Part shown: positions 1 to 5,046 of the stretch, piece by piece
How positions within the stretch are numbered: the first letter of the stretch is position 1
Layout: every line of letters starts with the position of its first letter
Source: Marinobacter sp.
GTDB taxonomy: Bacteria > Pseudomonadota > Gammaproteobacteria > Pseudomonadales > Oleiphilaceae
NCBI GenBank assembly: GCA_017643965.1
Contig: JAEPMM010000086.1
Span: 1-10,067 of the forward strand
DNA length: 10,067 nt
Reading direction: 5' to 3'
Made by a program: the position numbers and the translations under genes
Notes under the pieces: generated by a model
Seen by the model: the letters and a program-made list of their open reading frames with translations, nothing else
Database searches by the model: none
Told to the model about the DNA's origin: nothing

Positions 1-648
1 GACACCGGGGCGCTGGTCGAAGGTCTGGCCCGCGACCTGGCCCTGCATTGTGGCAGCCCGGTGGCAAAGGTCGAGATCACCGACGGCGGCGTGAACGTCT
101 ATAACCAGCGCGGCGACGGTGGCGTGTTTGAACGGGTCATTGTTGCCACCCAGGCCAATCAGCTGGGCTTTCTGGAGGACCGCCAGTTTGATGACGAGCG
201 GAGCATGCTGGAACACATCGGGTTTGATGCCGGCGAGCTCTGGGTTCATCAGGATCCGCGCTTCATGCCCGCGAAACAGGAGGACTGGACCGCGCTGAAC
301 TTCCAGATGGACGAGGCGCTGGAAAAGCCCATGTTTACAGTATGGGTCAACAAAGTGGAACCCACGCTGGCGAACAGTACACCGGTGTTCCAGACCTGGA
401 ACCCGCTGTTCGAGCCGGACCCGGGCACCGTGCTGGCGCGGGTGCCGCTGGAACGCGCCGTGGTCCACTCCGGCACCGCACGGGTTCATGAAGCCCTCAA
501 CCAATGGCACCGTCAGCCCGGGCGCAAAGTGTTTTTCTGCGGGTCCTGGGCCTATGAGGGCGTGCCGCTGCTGGAATCCGCCGTGCGTTCGGCCAATGCG
601 GTGGTGGATGCCATCAATCATCCCGACCCTGCTCTGCCCGATCAGTAG
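1..648 (+). CDS. FAD/NAD-binding amine oxidase-like protein (COG2907 type), C-terminal part
   Basis: The reading frame is open from the first base, so the N-terminus with the FAD-binding GxGxxG motif lies outside the window. About 215 C-terminal residues remain. They carry features I associate with the COG2907 'predicted NAD/FAD-binding protein' group: a VIVAT strand with a following Q-A-N-Q stretch (about residues 46-54), an HQDPRFMP segment (about 83-90) matching the family's H-x-D-x-x-x-MP signature, and a terminal FCGSWAYEGVPLLESAV segment (about 179-195), the usual last FAD-contacting stretch. The substrate is unknown. Relatives are often encoded beside cyclopropane-fatty-acid synthase-like and DUF1365 genes, which suggests membrane-lipid modification, but those genes are not visible here. 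It ends in TAG at 646-648, with no convincing terminator after it. The family call is fairly sure; the reaction is not. Confidence 0.85.
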   Translation, partial: DTGALVEGLARDLALHCGSPVAKVEITDGGVNVYNQRGDGGVFERVIVATQANQLGFLEDRQFDDERSMLEHIGFDAGELWVHQDPRFMPAKQEDWTALNFQMDEALEKPMFTVWVNKVEPTLANSTPVFQTWNPLFEPDPGTVLARVPLERAVVHSGTARVHEALNQWHRQPGRKVFFCGSWAYEGVPLLESAVRSANAVVDAINHPDPALPDQ

Positions 649-673
649 CCTGCGCTACTCTCCGTGAACGTGC

Positions 674-702
674 TTGCGGCAAAGATGAAACAGGCATACT
701 TT
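674..702 (+). promoter_or_regulatory. Weak candidate sigma70 promoter for the small membrane protein/cheB unit
   Basis: In the 119-base gap after the amine oxidase-like gene, TTGCGG (674-679) and TACTTT (697-702) are 17 bases apart. Both hexamers match the consensus poorly, at three to four of six positions. No better pair was seen before the well-formed Shine-Dalgarno AAGGAG at 755-760. Treat this only as a candidate. Confidence 0.25.
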
Positions 703-767
703 AGGTTGATGGAAGCTTCGAGTTCATTGCCGTAAGGAGCAACGTCAGACTGACAAGGAGACCAGGG

Positions 768-1088
768 ATGGGTCAGCACAGGAAAGTAATGGGAACGAGC
801 TGGAGTCGATTTGCCGCGATGTACCAGGGGCAAGTCATCAAGGCTGCAATTATTGTTCTCGCCACGCTGCTTGCCGGCATCTTTCTGTTCGTGAACAGAG
901 GCCAGGCGCTTATCGGCGATGACGAATTCATCAAATCGATGGTTCCCCCTCATTCGGTCGCCACGAACAACTCGCGGCTGGCGAGTACCGATATCCCCCC
1001 TACCCGGGAGCTTGCCGATAAGATCATCCCGGTTCAGGCCCGCGAAACCACCCGCATAAAGCGCGAGATCGACAACGTGCTGCAATGA
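768..1088 (+). CDS. Small single-pass membrane protein of unknown function
   Basis: This is a 106-residue protein that I do not recognise. The start is supported by AAGGAG at 755-760, seven bases before the ATG. A basic N-terminus (K6, R14, K25) precedes one clear hydrophobic segment at about residues 24-42. By the positive-inside rule, the roughly 60 C-terminal residues should face the periplasm. That tail is polar, with a PP-rich patch and an ELADKI...RIKREIDNVL stretch that could form an amphipathic helix. No enzyme motif or Cys pair is present. It ends 12 bases before the CheB-type start, so the two genes are probably co-transcribed and perhaps functionally linked. Its reading frame is far longer than the shadow on the opposite strand and has its own ribosome site, so I take it as real. 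Confidence 0.72.
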   Translation: MGQHRKVMGTSWSRFAAMYQGQVIKAAIIVLATLLAGIFLFVNRGQALIGDDEFIKSMVPPHSVATNNSRLASTDIPPTRELADKIIPVQARETTRIKREIDNVLQ

Positions 1089-1100
1089 ACGGAGGTGGCG

Positions 1101-2099
1101 ATGAATCACAACGGCGGCTCACGGATCATTGTCGTTGGGGCATCCGCAGGCGGCATGTCGGCGCTGAAAACGCTGATGGCTCAGTTACCGGCGAATTTTC
1201 CGGCTCCGGTTTTTATCGTCAACCACATGGGGGCAGACACGACCGGTGAGGCGCTTGTCAGAGCGCTGACTGAGAGTGGTGGTCTTACCTGTGTTCATGC
1301 CCGGGATCAGCAGCTGTTCAACAGTGGCACTGTTTATCTGGCACCCTCCGATCAACATATGCTGCTTGTGGAGGACAAGATCCTGATCACCAAAGGCGCC
1401 AGGGAAAACCGCTCCCGGCCTGCGATTGATCCCTTGTTCCGCTCCGCCGCCGTGGCCTACGGCAACCGGGTTATTGGCATTATCCTCACCGGCTACCTGG
1501 ATGATGGCACCAGTGGCATGATGGCGATCAAGCGCTGTGGCGGAATCTGCATCGCACAGGATCCTGAGGACGCGTCTTATCCGGATATGCCGCAATCGGT
1601 TATTGCCAATGTGGGAGCGGATTACGTTTTGCCAGTGGCAGGGATAGGAGCGCTGCTTTCGACACTGATTACAGCAGCACTGCCGGAAAGCAAACCCATT
1701 CCAGAGGACCTGCTGATTGAGGCGAAGATCGCCCGCCGGGTTCTGAGTGATTTACCCTCTGTCGAGGCGCTGGGTGATCAGGTGCCTTACAACTGTCCGG
1801 ATTGTGGCGGCGTGCTCTGGAAAGTCGCAGACGGAGAACTTCTGCGATACCGCTGCCATACCGGGCATGCGTTCACCGCTTCGGTTCTGCTTGCGCAACA
1901 AACCGCCAAAATTGAAGAAACGCTGTGGGTCGCGCTCAGAATGTTTGAGGAACGACAGAACCTACTCGTTACCATGAACCAGAATGGCAGCAAATTGCCT
2001 TCGTCGTCCCTCTCCGAGAGGACAACCAACTCCCAGCTCCATATTGAGCGCATCCGCGCCATGCTCAAAGCAACCAGTGAAGACGCTGAGGGAACTTGA
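1101..2099 (+). CDS. Stand-alone CheB-type protein-glutamate methylesterase with C-terminal zinc-ribbon-like segment
   Basis: The catalytic domain of CheB (PF01339) fills residues 7-190. The Ser of GASAGG (S15), the His of IVNHM (H42) and an Asp in the LTGYLDDGTSG loop (D124 or D125) fit the Ser-His-Asp triad. The YLAPSDQHML segment is also typical. CheB hydrolyses methyl-glutamate esters, or deamidates Gln, on chemoreceptors. The N-terminal receiver domain of classical CheB is missing. After the domain comes CPDCGG (C212, C215) and RCHTGH (C242, H246), a CxxC...CxxxH arrangement seen in a subgroup of receiver-less CheB proteins. The start is set at ATG 1101 because GGAGG at 1091-1095 is a well-spaced ribosome site for it and would overlap the GTG at 1095. 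No CheR or receptor gene is adjacent. It may control a sensory pathway other than flagellar chemotaxis. Confidence 0.88.
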   Translation: MNHNGGSRIIVVGASAGGMSALKTLMAQLPANFPAPVFIVNHMGADTTGEALVRALTESGGLTCVHARDQQLFNSGTVYLAPSDQHMLLVEDKILITKGARENRSRPAIDPLFRSAAVAYGNRVIGIILTGYLDDGTSGMMAIKRCGGICIAQDPEDASYPDMPQSVIANVGADYVLPVAGIGALLSTLITAALPESKPIPEDLLIEAKIARRVLSDLPSVEALGDQVPYNCPDCGGVLWKVADGELLRYRCHTGHAFTASVLLAQQTAKIEETLWVALRMFEERQNLLVTMNQNGSKLPSSSLSERTTNSQLHIERIRAMLKATSEDAEGT

Positions 2100-2129
2100 C
2101 CGGGATTCGTAGCCGAGGCCTCCCGATGG

Positions 2130-2157
2130 TTGGAAATTACCTGCCAATAGATCTAAT
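2130..2157 (+). promoter_or_regulatory. Candidate sigma70 promoter of the desaturase gene
   Basis: TTGGAA at 2130-2135 (four of six consensus bases) and TCTAAT at 2152-2157 (five of six) are separated by 16 bases, in the 82-base gap between the cheB-type gene and the desaturase. Transcription would start near 2164. The -10 lies inside the 30-base dyad at 2140-2169. The spacing is acceptable, but there is no experimental support. Confidence 0.45.
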
Positions 2158-2169
2158 TTTATAGGCAGG
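2140..2169. promoter_or_regulatory. Inverted repeat over the desaturase promoter and ribosome-site edge
   Basis: CCTGCC (2140-2145) and GGCAGG (2164-2169) are perfect complements. Inside them, one A/A mismatch is followed by five more pairs (ATAGA against TTTAT, one of them G-T), leaving the six-base centre TCTAAT. The dyad covers the candidate -10 and its right arm touches the GGGAGG Shine-Dalgarno at 2168-2173. It could be a repressor site, or an RNA hairpin if a longer transcript reads through from the cheB-type gene. No T-run follows, so it is not a standard terminator. Confidence 0.45.
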
Positions 2170-2181
2170 GAGGAACGGGCC

Positions 2182-3219
2182 ATGGATCAGGACACTGTCC
2201 AGGAATCGGACGAGGACTTGCCGGAGCACAGCAGGGATATCCGTGTCGGCAGGGCGTTGCTGGAAGCCACCAAACCTTACGTTGAGGCGTCTACGGCAAC
2301 CAGCTGGTGGTACGTCGGCTCGACATTCGGGTTGATGCTTGCGGCTCTCATCGCTGCCGGGGTAACGCCGTGGTGGCCACTTCGCACTGTGTTTTCGGTG
2401 CTGGGCGCGCTGCTGATGGTGCGCGCGTTCATCACCTTTCACGACTACCTGCACGGCGCAATTCTCAGGAACTCCTCCCTGGCCGGCTGGCTCTTCCGGG
2501 CCTACGGCGCGCTGACTTTGACCCCCACACGTTCCTGGCTTGCCAGCCACAACTATCATCACGGCCACGTCGGTCAGATCATGGACTCCAGCGTGGGTGC
2601 CTTCCCACTGATTACCGCCCGCATGTGGCGGAACGCCACGCTGTGGCAGCGCCTCGCCTACCGCGCCCACCGTAACCCACTGGTGGTGGTGTTCAGCTAT
2701 CCCATTGTTTTCGGGCTGAACATCACGCTCCTGCCCCTGCTCAGGAAGCCCGGCAAGCACATCGACTCCCTGGTCGCCCTGTTCAGTCACTTCGGGTTGA
2801 TCGCGGTGCTTTGGGCCGTGGGCGGGTTCAGCCTGGTGTTCTTTGTCATCCTGCTGCCGATGACCCTGGCCTCCGCCATGGGATGTTATCTGTTCTTCGC
2901 CCAGCACAGTTTCCGGCGCATGCAGATTGCCTCGCCCGAGGCCTGGACCTATTACCGGGGCGCCATGGAATCTTCCAGTTACATGCGGATGAATCAGATG
3001 ATGCAATGGTTTACCGGCAATATCGGATACCACCACATTCACCACCTCAACGTCCGGATTCCTTTCTACCGTCTGCCTGAGGTGATGGCGGCCATTCCGG
3101 AGCTGCAGTCACCGCTGGTGACTACCCTGGCCCCGGGCGACATTGCCGACTGTTTTCGCTACGCACTCTGGGATGAGGAGAAACAGCGCATGGTCAGCTA
3201 CCGGGAGGCCGGTGCCTGA
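2182..3219 (+). CDS. Membrane fatty-acid desaturase (acyl-lipid type)
   Basis: This 345-residue integral membrane di-iron desaturase (PF00487) would insert a double bond into acyl chains, probably on membrane lipids. All three histidine boxes are present: HDYLH (H87, H91), HNYHH (H123, H126, H127) and HHIHH (H284, H287, H288). There is also a QHSF motif at H242. Hydrophobic segments lie near residues 41-61, 66-84, 168-186 and 205-235. The segment NIGYHHIHHLN followed by IPFYRLPE resembles the omega-6/delta-12-like bacterial acyl-lipid desaturases, but position specificity cannot be read from sequence alone. The ATG has GGGAGG at 2168-2173, eight bases upstream. A candidate promoter and a dyad precede it. 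It converges on the NTF2-like gene, with only eight bases between the two stop codons. Confidence 0.9.
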   Translation: MDQDTVQESDEDLPEHSRDIRVGRALLEATKPYVEASTATSWWYVGSTFGLMLAALIAAGVTPWWPLRTVFSVLGALLMVRAFITFHDYLHGAILRNSSLAGWLFRAYGALTLTPTRSWLASHNYHHGHVGQIMDSSVGAFPLITARMWRNATLWQRLAYRAHRNPLVVVFSYPIVFGLNITLLPLLRKPGKHIDSLVALFSHFGLIAVLWAVGGFSLVFFVILLPMTLASAMGCYLFFAQHSFRRMQIASPEAWTYYRGAMESSSYMRMNQMMQWFTGNIGYHHIHHLNVRIPFYRLPEVMAAIPELQSPLVTTLAPGDIADCFRYALWDEEKQRMVSYREAGA

Positions 3220-3232
3220 GTGCCCGCTCAGG
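3215..3232. terminator. Small stem-loop spanning both convergent stop codons
   Basis: CCTGAG (3215-3220) and CTCAGG (3227-3232) form a perfect six-base stem with a six-base loop. The TGA of the desaturase lies in the left arm and the TGA of the opposite NTF2-like gene starts at the right arm. There is no T-run on either side, so it is weak as an intrinsic terminator. It may still help to separate the two converging transcripts or stabilise their ends. Confidence 0.3.
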
Positions 3233-3608
3233 ACTCCGCGGTGGGCAGTTCGCCGCCCAGCATGTTCTCGACCACGGCCGCGTTGTAGAAGGTCTCAACG
3301 GTCTGGATCTTGTCGTCCCGCACCCGGAACCAGACCGCCAGCCGCACGTCTCCGATCGGTTCAAAGTGGGTGCGGTAGTCCAGGATGGCGAACACGTGCT
3401 CGCCGTCGGCACTGAGCTGACGGACGATGAGATCTTTCTGGATGGCCGCCATACCGAACTGGTAGGCCAGCATGTCGTCCGGGCGAAGGAAGCGCATATT
3501 CGGCCCCACGTATTCGAAACCGTCAGTTACCAGCGAGGCCTTGGCCTCATCGAAACGCTGGGCGTGAATATCACCGATGAATTGCGCCACGATGTCTTTT
3601 GGCTGCAT
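3228..3608 (-). CDS. NTF2-like / SnoaL-like domain protein
   Basis: This 126-residue protein has the length and pattern of the SnoaL-like/NTF2-like fold: an N-terminal helical pair (about 3-28), a strand with DGFEYVGPNM (about 29-38), a middle helix, then alternating hydrophobic strands such as HVFAILDYRTHF, VRLAVWFRVRDDKIQTVETFYN. There is no signal peptide or membrane segment, so it should be cytosolic. The fold serves as isomerase, hydrolase or ligand-binding unit, and no substrate can be inferred. GGAG lies eight bases before the ATG on the minus strand, at 3616-3619. It lies downstream of the SDR gene on the same strand, 110 bases away, and may share its transcript. SnoaL-like and SDR genes of this sort often accompany COG2907-type genes in light-response clusters; that link is inference. 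Confidence 0.82.
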   Translation of the reverse strand: MQPKDIVAQFIGDIHAQRFDEAKASLVTDGFEYVGPNMRFLRPDDMLAYQFGMAAIQKDLIVRQLSADGEHVFAILDYRTHFEPIGDVRLAVWFRVRDDKIQTVETFYNAAVVENMLGGELPTAES

Positions 3609-3610
3609 GT

Positions 3611-3627
3611 GTAGACTCCGTTTCTAC
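3611..3627 (-). promoter_or_regulatory. Leader hairpin presenting the ribosome site of the NTF2-like gene
   Basis: On the minus strand GTAGA (3627-3623) and TCTAC (3615-3611) form a five-base stem whose seven-base loop, AACGGAG, contains the GGAG Shine-Dalgarno. The ATG follows two bases after the stem. It may be fortuitous given the short stem. Confidence 0.25.
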
Positions 3628-3683
3628 GATGGGGATGATACAAGCTTAAGAAGTCCTGTTCCCGTCATAGTAGCAAAAAAGTA

Positions 3684-3714
3684 CAATCGGCCCCGCAGTG
3701 CGCCTTTCAATCGG
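3684..3714. repeat. Direct repeat CAATCGG, two copies 24 bases apart
   Basis: CAATCGG occurs at 3684-3690 and 3708-3714, just after the SDR stop codon and before the NTF2-like gene on the minus strand. On the minus strand a run of six T (3680-3675) follows, but I see only a three- to four-base stem before it, so termination there is doubtful. The repeat could be a regulator site or chance. Confidence 0.25.
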
Positions 3715-3718
3715 TCTG

Positions 3719-4390
3719 CTACCAGGGCAGTTCCTCGCCGTTGCTGTGCCAGAACGAGCCGGTATTCTCCATGTTGAGCGCTTCAATGCGCTCGGCCAGG
3801 CCTTTGGCGGACTCTTGCGGGCTGATCAGCCCGCCGAAATTCACCATGCGGGTCTGTACATAGCCGGGATGAAGCTGGGCCACGGCAATGCCTCTGGGTT
3901 GCAGGTCCATCGCCAGGGATTTTCCGAAGGCATTCAGCGCCGCCTTGGACGCACGGTAGCCGTAACGACCGCCGGAATCGTTGTCAGCAATAGAACCCAT
4001 GCGGCTGGTGATATTGGCAATCTTGCCGCCGGACGGAATCTGTGACACCAGCGCCTCTGCCACCCGCAACGGAGCATAGGCGTTGATCTCCATCTGAGTG
4101 CGGATCGAATCGAAGTCGATGCTACCCAGTTTTTCATCCTGCAGCAGGCCGGCGTTGTTGATCAGCAGATCGATGGGCTGGTCCTTGAGTTCAGCGGTGA
4201 GCGTCTGGATGCCGATGTCGGTGGTGACGTCCACTCCCTCGATGACGCGGCTCGCGATGGCATCCAGCTCGTCGGACGTGTGCCGGCAGACACCGATAAC
4301 AGAACAGCCCTCGCCTGCGTAGTGGCGAGCAAGCTCGAGACCAATACCACGATTGGCACCGGTGATGACAACGGTTTTACGATCGGCCAT
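3719..4390 (-). CDS. Short-chain dehydrogenase/reductase (SDR) family oxidoreductase
   Basis: This 223-residue classical SDR binds NAD(P)H in a Rossmann fold and should reduce a carbonyl or oxidise an alcohol. The cofactor motif TGANRGIG is at residues 10-17, NNAG at 78-81, the catalytic Ser within ITSRMGS (S129 or S133), and YRASK (Y145, K149) supplies Tyr and Lys. HPGYVQTRM (about 174-182) is the usual segment after the active site. An Arg after TGAN and the VCRH at the end of the second strand hint at NADP(H), but only weakly. The protein is short at the C-terminus and ends in NGEELPW, a feature of the small SDRs annotated near C-factor/sniffer types. The ATG has AGGAG at 4401-4397 on the minus strand. 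Substrate unknown. It is divergent from the DUF2946-PepSY unit. Confidence 0.9.
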   Translation of the reverse strand: MADRKTVVITGANRGIGLELARHYAGEGCSVIGVCRHTSDELDAIASRVIEGVDVTTDIGIQTLTAELKDQPIDLLINNAGLLQDEKLGSIDFDSIRTQMEINAYAPLRVAEALVSQIPSGGKIANITSRMGSIADNDSGGRYGYRASKAALNAFGKSLAMDLQPRGIAVAQLHPGYVQTRMVNFGGLISPQESAKGLAERIEALNMENTGSFWHSNGEELPW

Positions 4391-4506
4391 GGGAATCTCC
4401 TAAACGGTGAAAACGTTCATTCAAACAGAAAAGGGACGCCCTCAGGAACCCCGTTTCTCCACGTAGATTCTGGCGTCAGCCTTTCCGATCTGCTAATCGA
4501 TGCAAC

Positions 4507-4536
4507 TTTACGGCATCCAACTGCGTAACTGATTAT
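4507..4536 (+). promoter_or_regulatory. Candidate promoter and dyad upstream of the DUF2946-PepSY unit
   Basis: In the 205-base divergent gap, TTTACG (4507-4512) and GATTAT (4531-4536) are 18 bases apart and match sigma70 hexamers at four of six positions each. TTACG (4508-4512) and CGTAA (4524-4528) form an inverted repeat with 11 bases between, overlapping the -35. This could be a regulator site. The rest of the gap shows no gene. Confidence 0.3.
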
Positions 4537-4544
4537 CTCCCAAC

Positions 4545-4572
4545 AAAAAAGACCGCTACTATAGGCGGCTTT
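4545..4572 (-). terminator. Terminator-like hairpin in the divergent gap
   Basis: CCGC (4553-4556) pairs with GCGG (4565-4568) around an eight-base loop, and AAAG against CTTT extends the stem past one bulged A. Read on the minus strand, the stem is followed by a run of six T (4550-4545), the form of an intrinsic terminator. No minus-strand gene lies just upstream of it on that strand, so its client is unclear. On the plus strand only a three-T stretch follows, so termination there would be poor. It sits in the probable leader of the DUF2946 gene. Confidence 0.4.
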
Positions 4573-4595
4573 GCTTGCCGTAAAACAGGTGACCG

Positions 4596-5006
4596 GTGAC
4601 AGCACGAAGGCACAATCGATGGCCCGCATGGATAGCGCTGTTATCCATGGTGCTGATCTATGTGGGGCCTTTGATGACCCAGGCGCAGCTGAAGCCCGAG
4701 ACCGGGCCGCCGCTCCTGAGCAACCACGAGGGCAGCCACCAGAGCGATCACCACAGCAGCGAGCACAGCCCTACACCTTCAGCCGGGCAAACGGACCATT
4801 CCGATCCACTGCAGCACCTGGCCCATGGGGAATGCGGCTACTGTGTGCTGCTCAGCAAGTTGCCGGCCCTGTCCTCCCGGGGCACAGACGTTCCGTCCGG
4901 GATCTCCGCGGCCGGCAATAGCGGCCTTCCCGGTGTTCTCTCGCCACCCCGCGGGATACCGCGGTTCCCGAACGCGCCGGTGCGCGCCCCACCGTTCATG
5001 GTCTGA
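4596..5006 (+). CDS. DUF2946 family His-rich membrane-anchored protein
   Basis: This 136-residue protein has a hydrophobic N-terminal segment (about residues 10-30, WPAWIALL...IYVGP), then a His-rich stretch (H44, H48, H52, H53, H57, H68, H74, H77) running into HGECGYC (C80, C83). The W-x-A-L...GP start and the C-x-x-C near a HxxC-G-Y-C context fit DUF2946 (PF11162). The tail from about 90 is rich in Pro, Gly and Ala and looks disordered. The function is not established. The His/Cys content suggests metal binding at the outer face of the membrane, and copper is the usual guess. The start is GTG 4596, with AGGTGA at 4587-4592, a rather short spacing of three bases. A GGTGAC repeat overlaps this start. 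It ends 40 bases before the PepSY gene and is likely co-transcribed with it. Confidence 0.78.
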   Translation: MTARRHNRWPAWIALLSMVLIYVGPLMTQAQLKPETGPPLLSNHEGSHQSDHHSSEHSPTPSAGQTDHSDPLQHLAHGECGYCVLLSKLPALSSRGTDVPSGISAAGNSGLPGVLSPPRGIPRFPNAPVRAPPFMV

Positions 5007-5046
5007 CTCCCTCCGTTTCCCTTTTCAATCAGCATTGAGGAAGACC

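Noticed and set aside
2137..3045. A 302-codon open frame on the minus strand opposite the desaturase
   Set aside because: Its translation is rich in Gly, His, Pro and Gln with low-complexity polar runs. It lies fully opposite a gene with three intact histidine boxes. It is a codon-bias shadow.
4440..4575. tRNA or riboswitch in the divergent gap
   Set aside because: No cloverleaf, TTCGA-type T-loop or known aptamer core could be built from the sequence; only the single hairpin stands out.
4417..4629. A 70-codon minus-strand frame in the divergent gap
   Set aside because: It crosses the terminator-like hairpin and overlaps the DUF2946 start. No good ribosome site or domain is visible, so I do not call it a gene.
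4825..5046. N-terminal extension of the PepSY reading frame
   Set aside because: The extension overlaps the DUF2946 gene in another frame, is rich in Arg, Pro and Ser, and lacks a ribosome site. ATG 5047 has GAGG and starts a typical PepSY-TM N-terminus.
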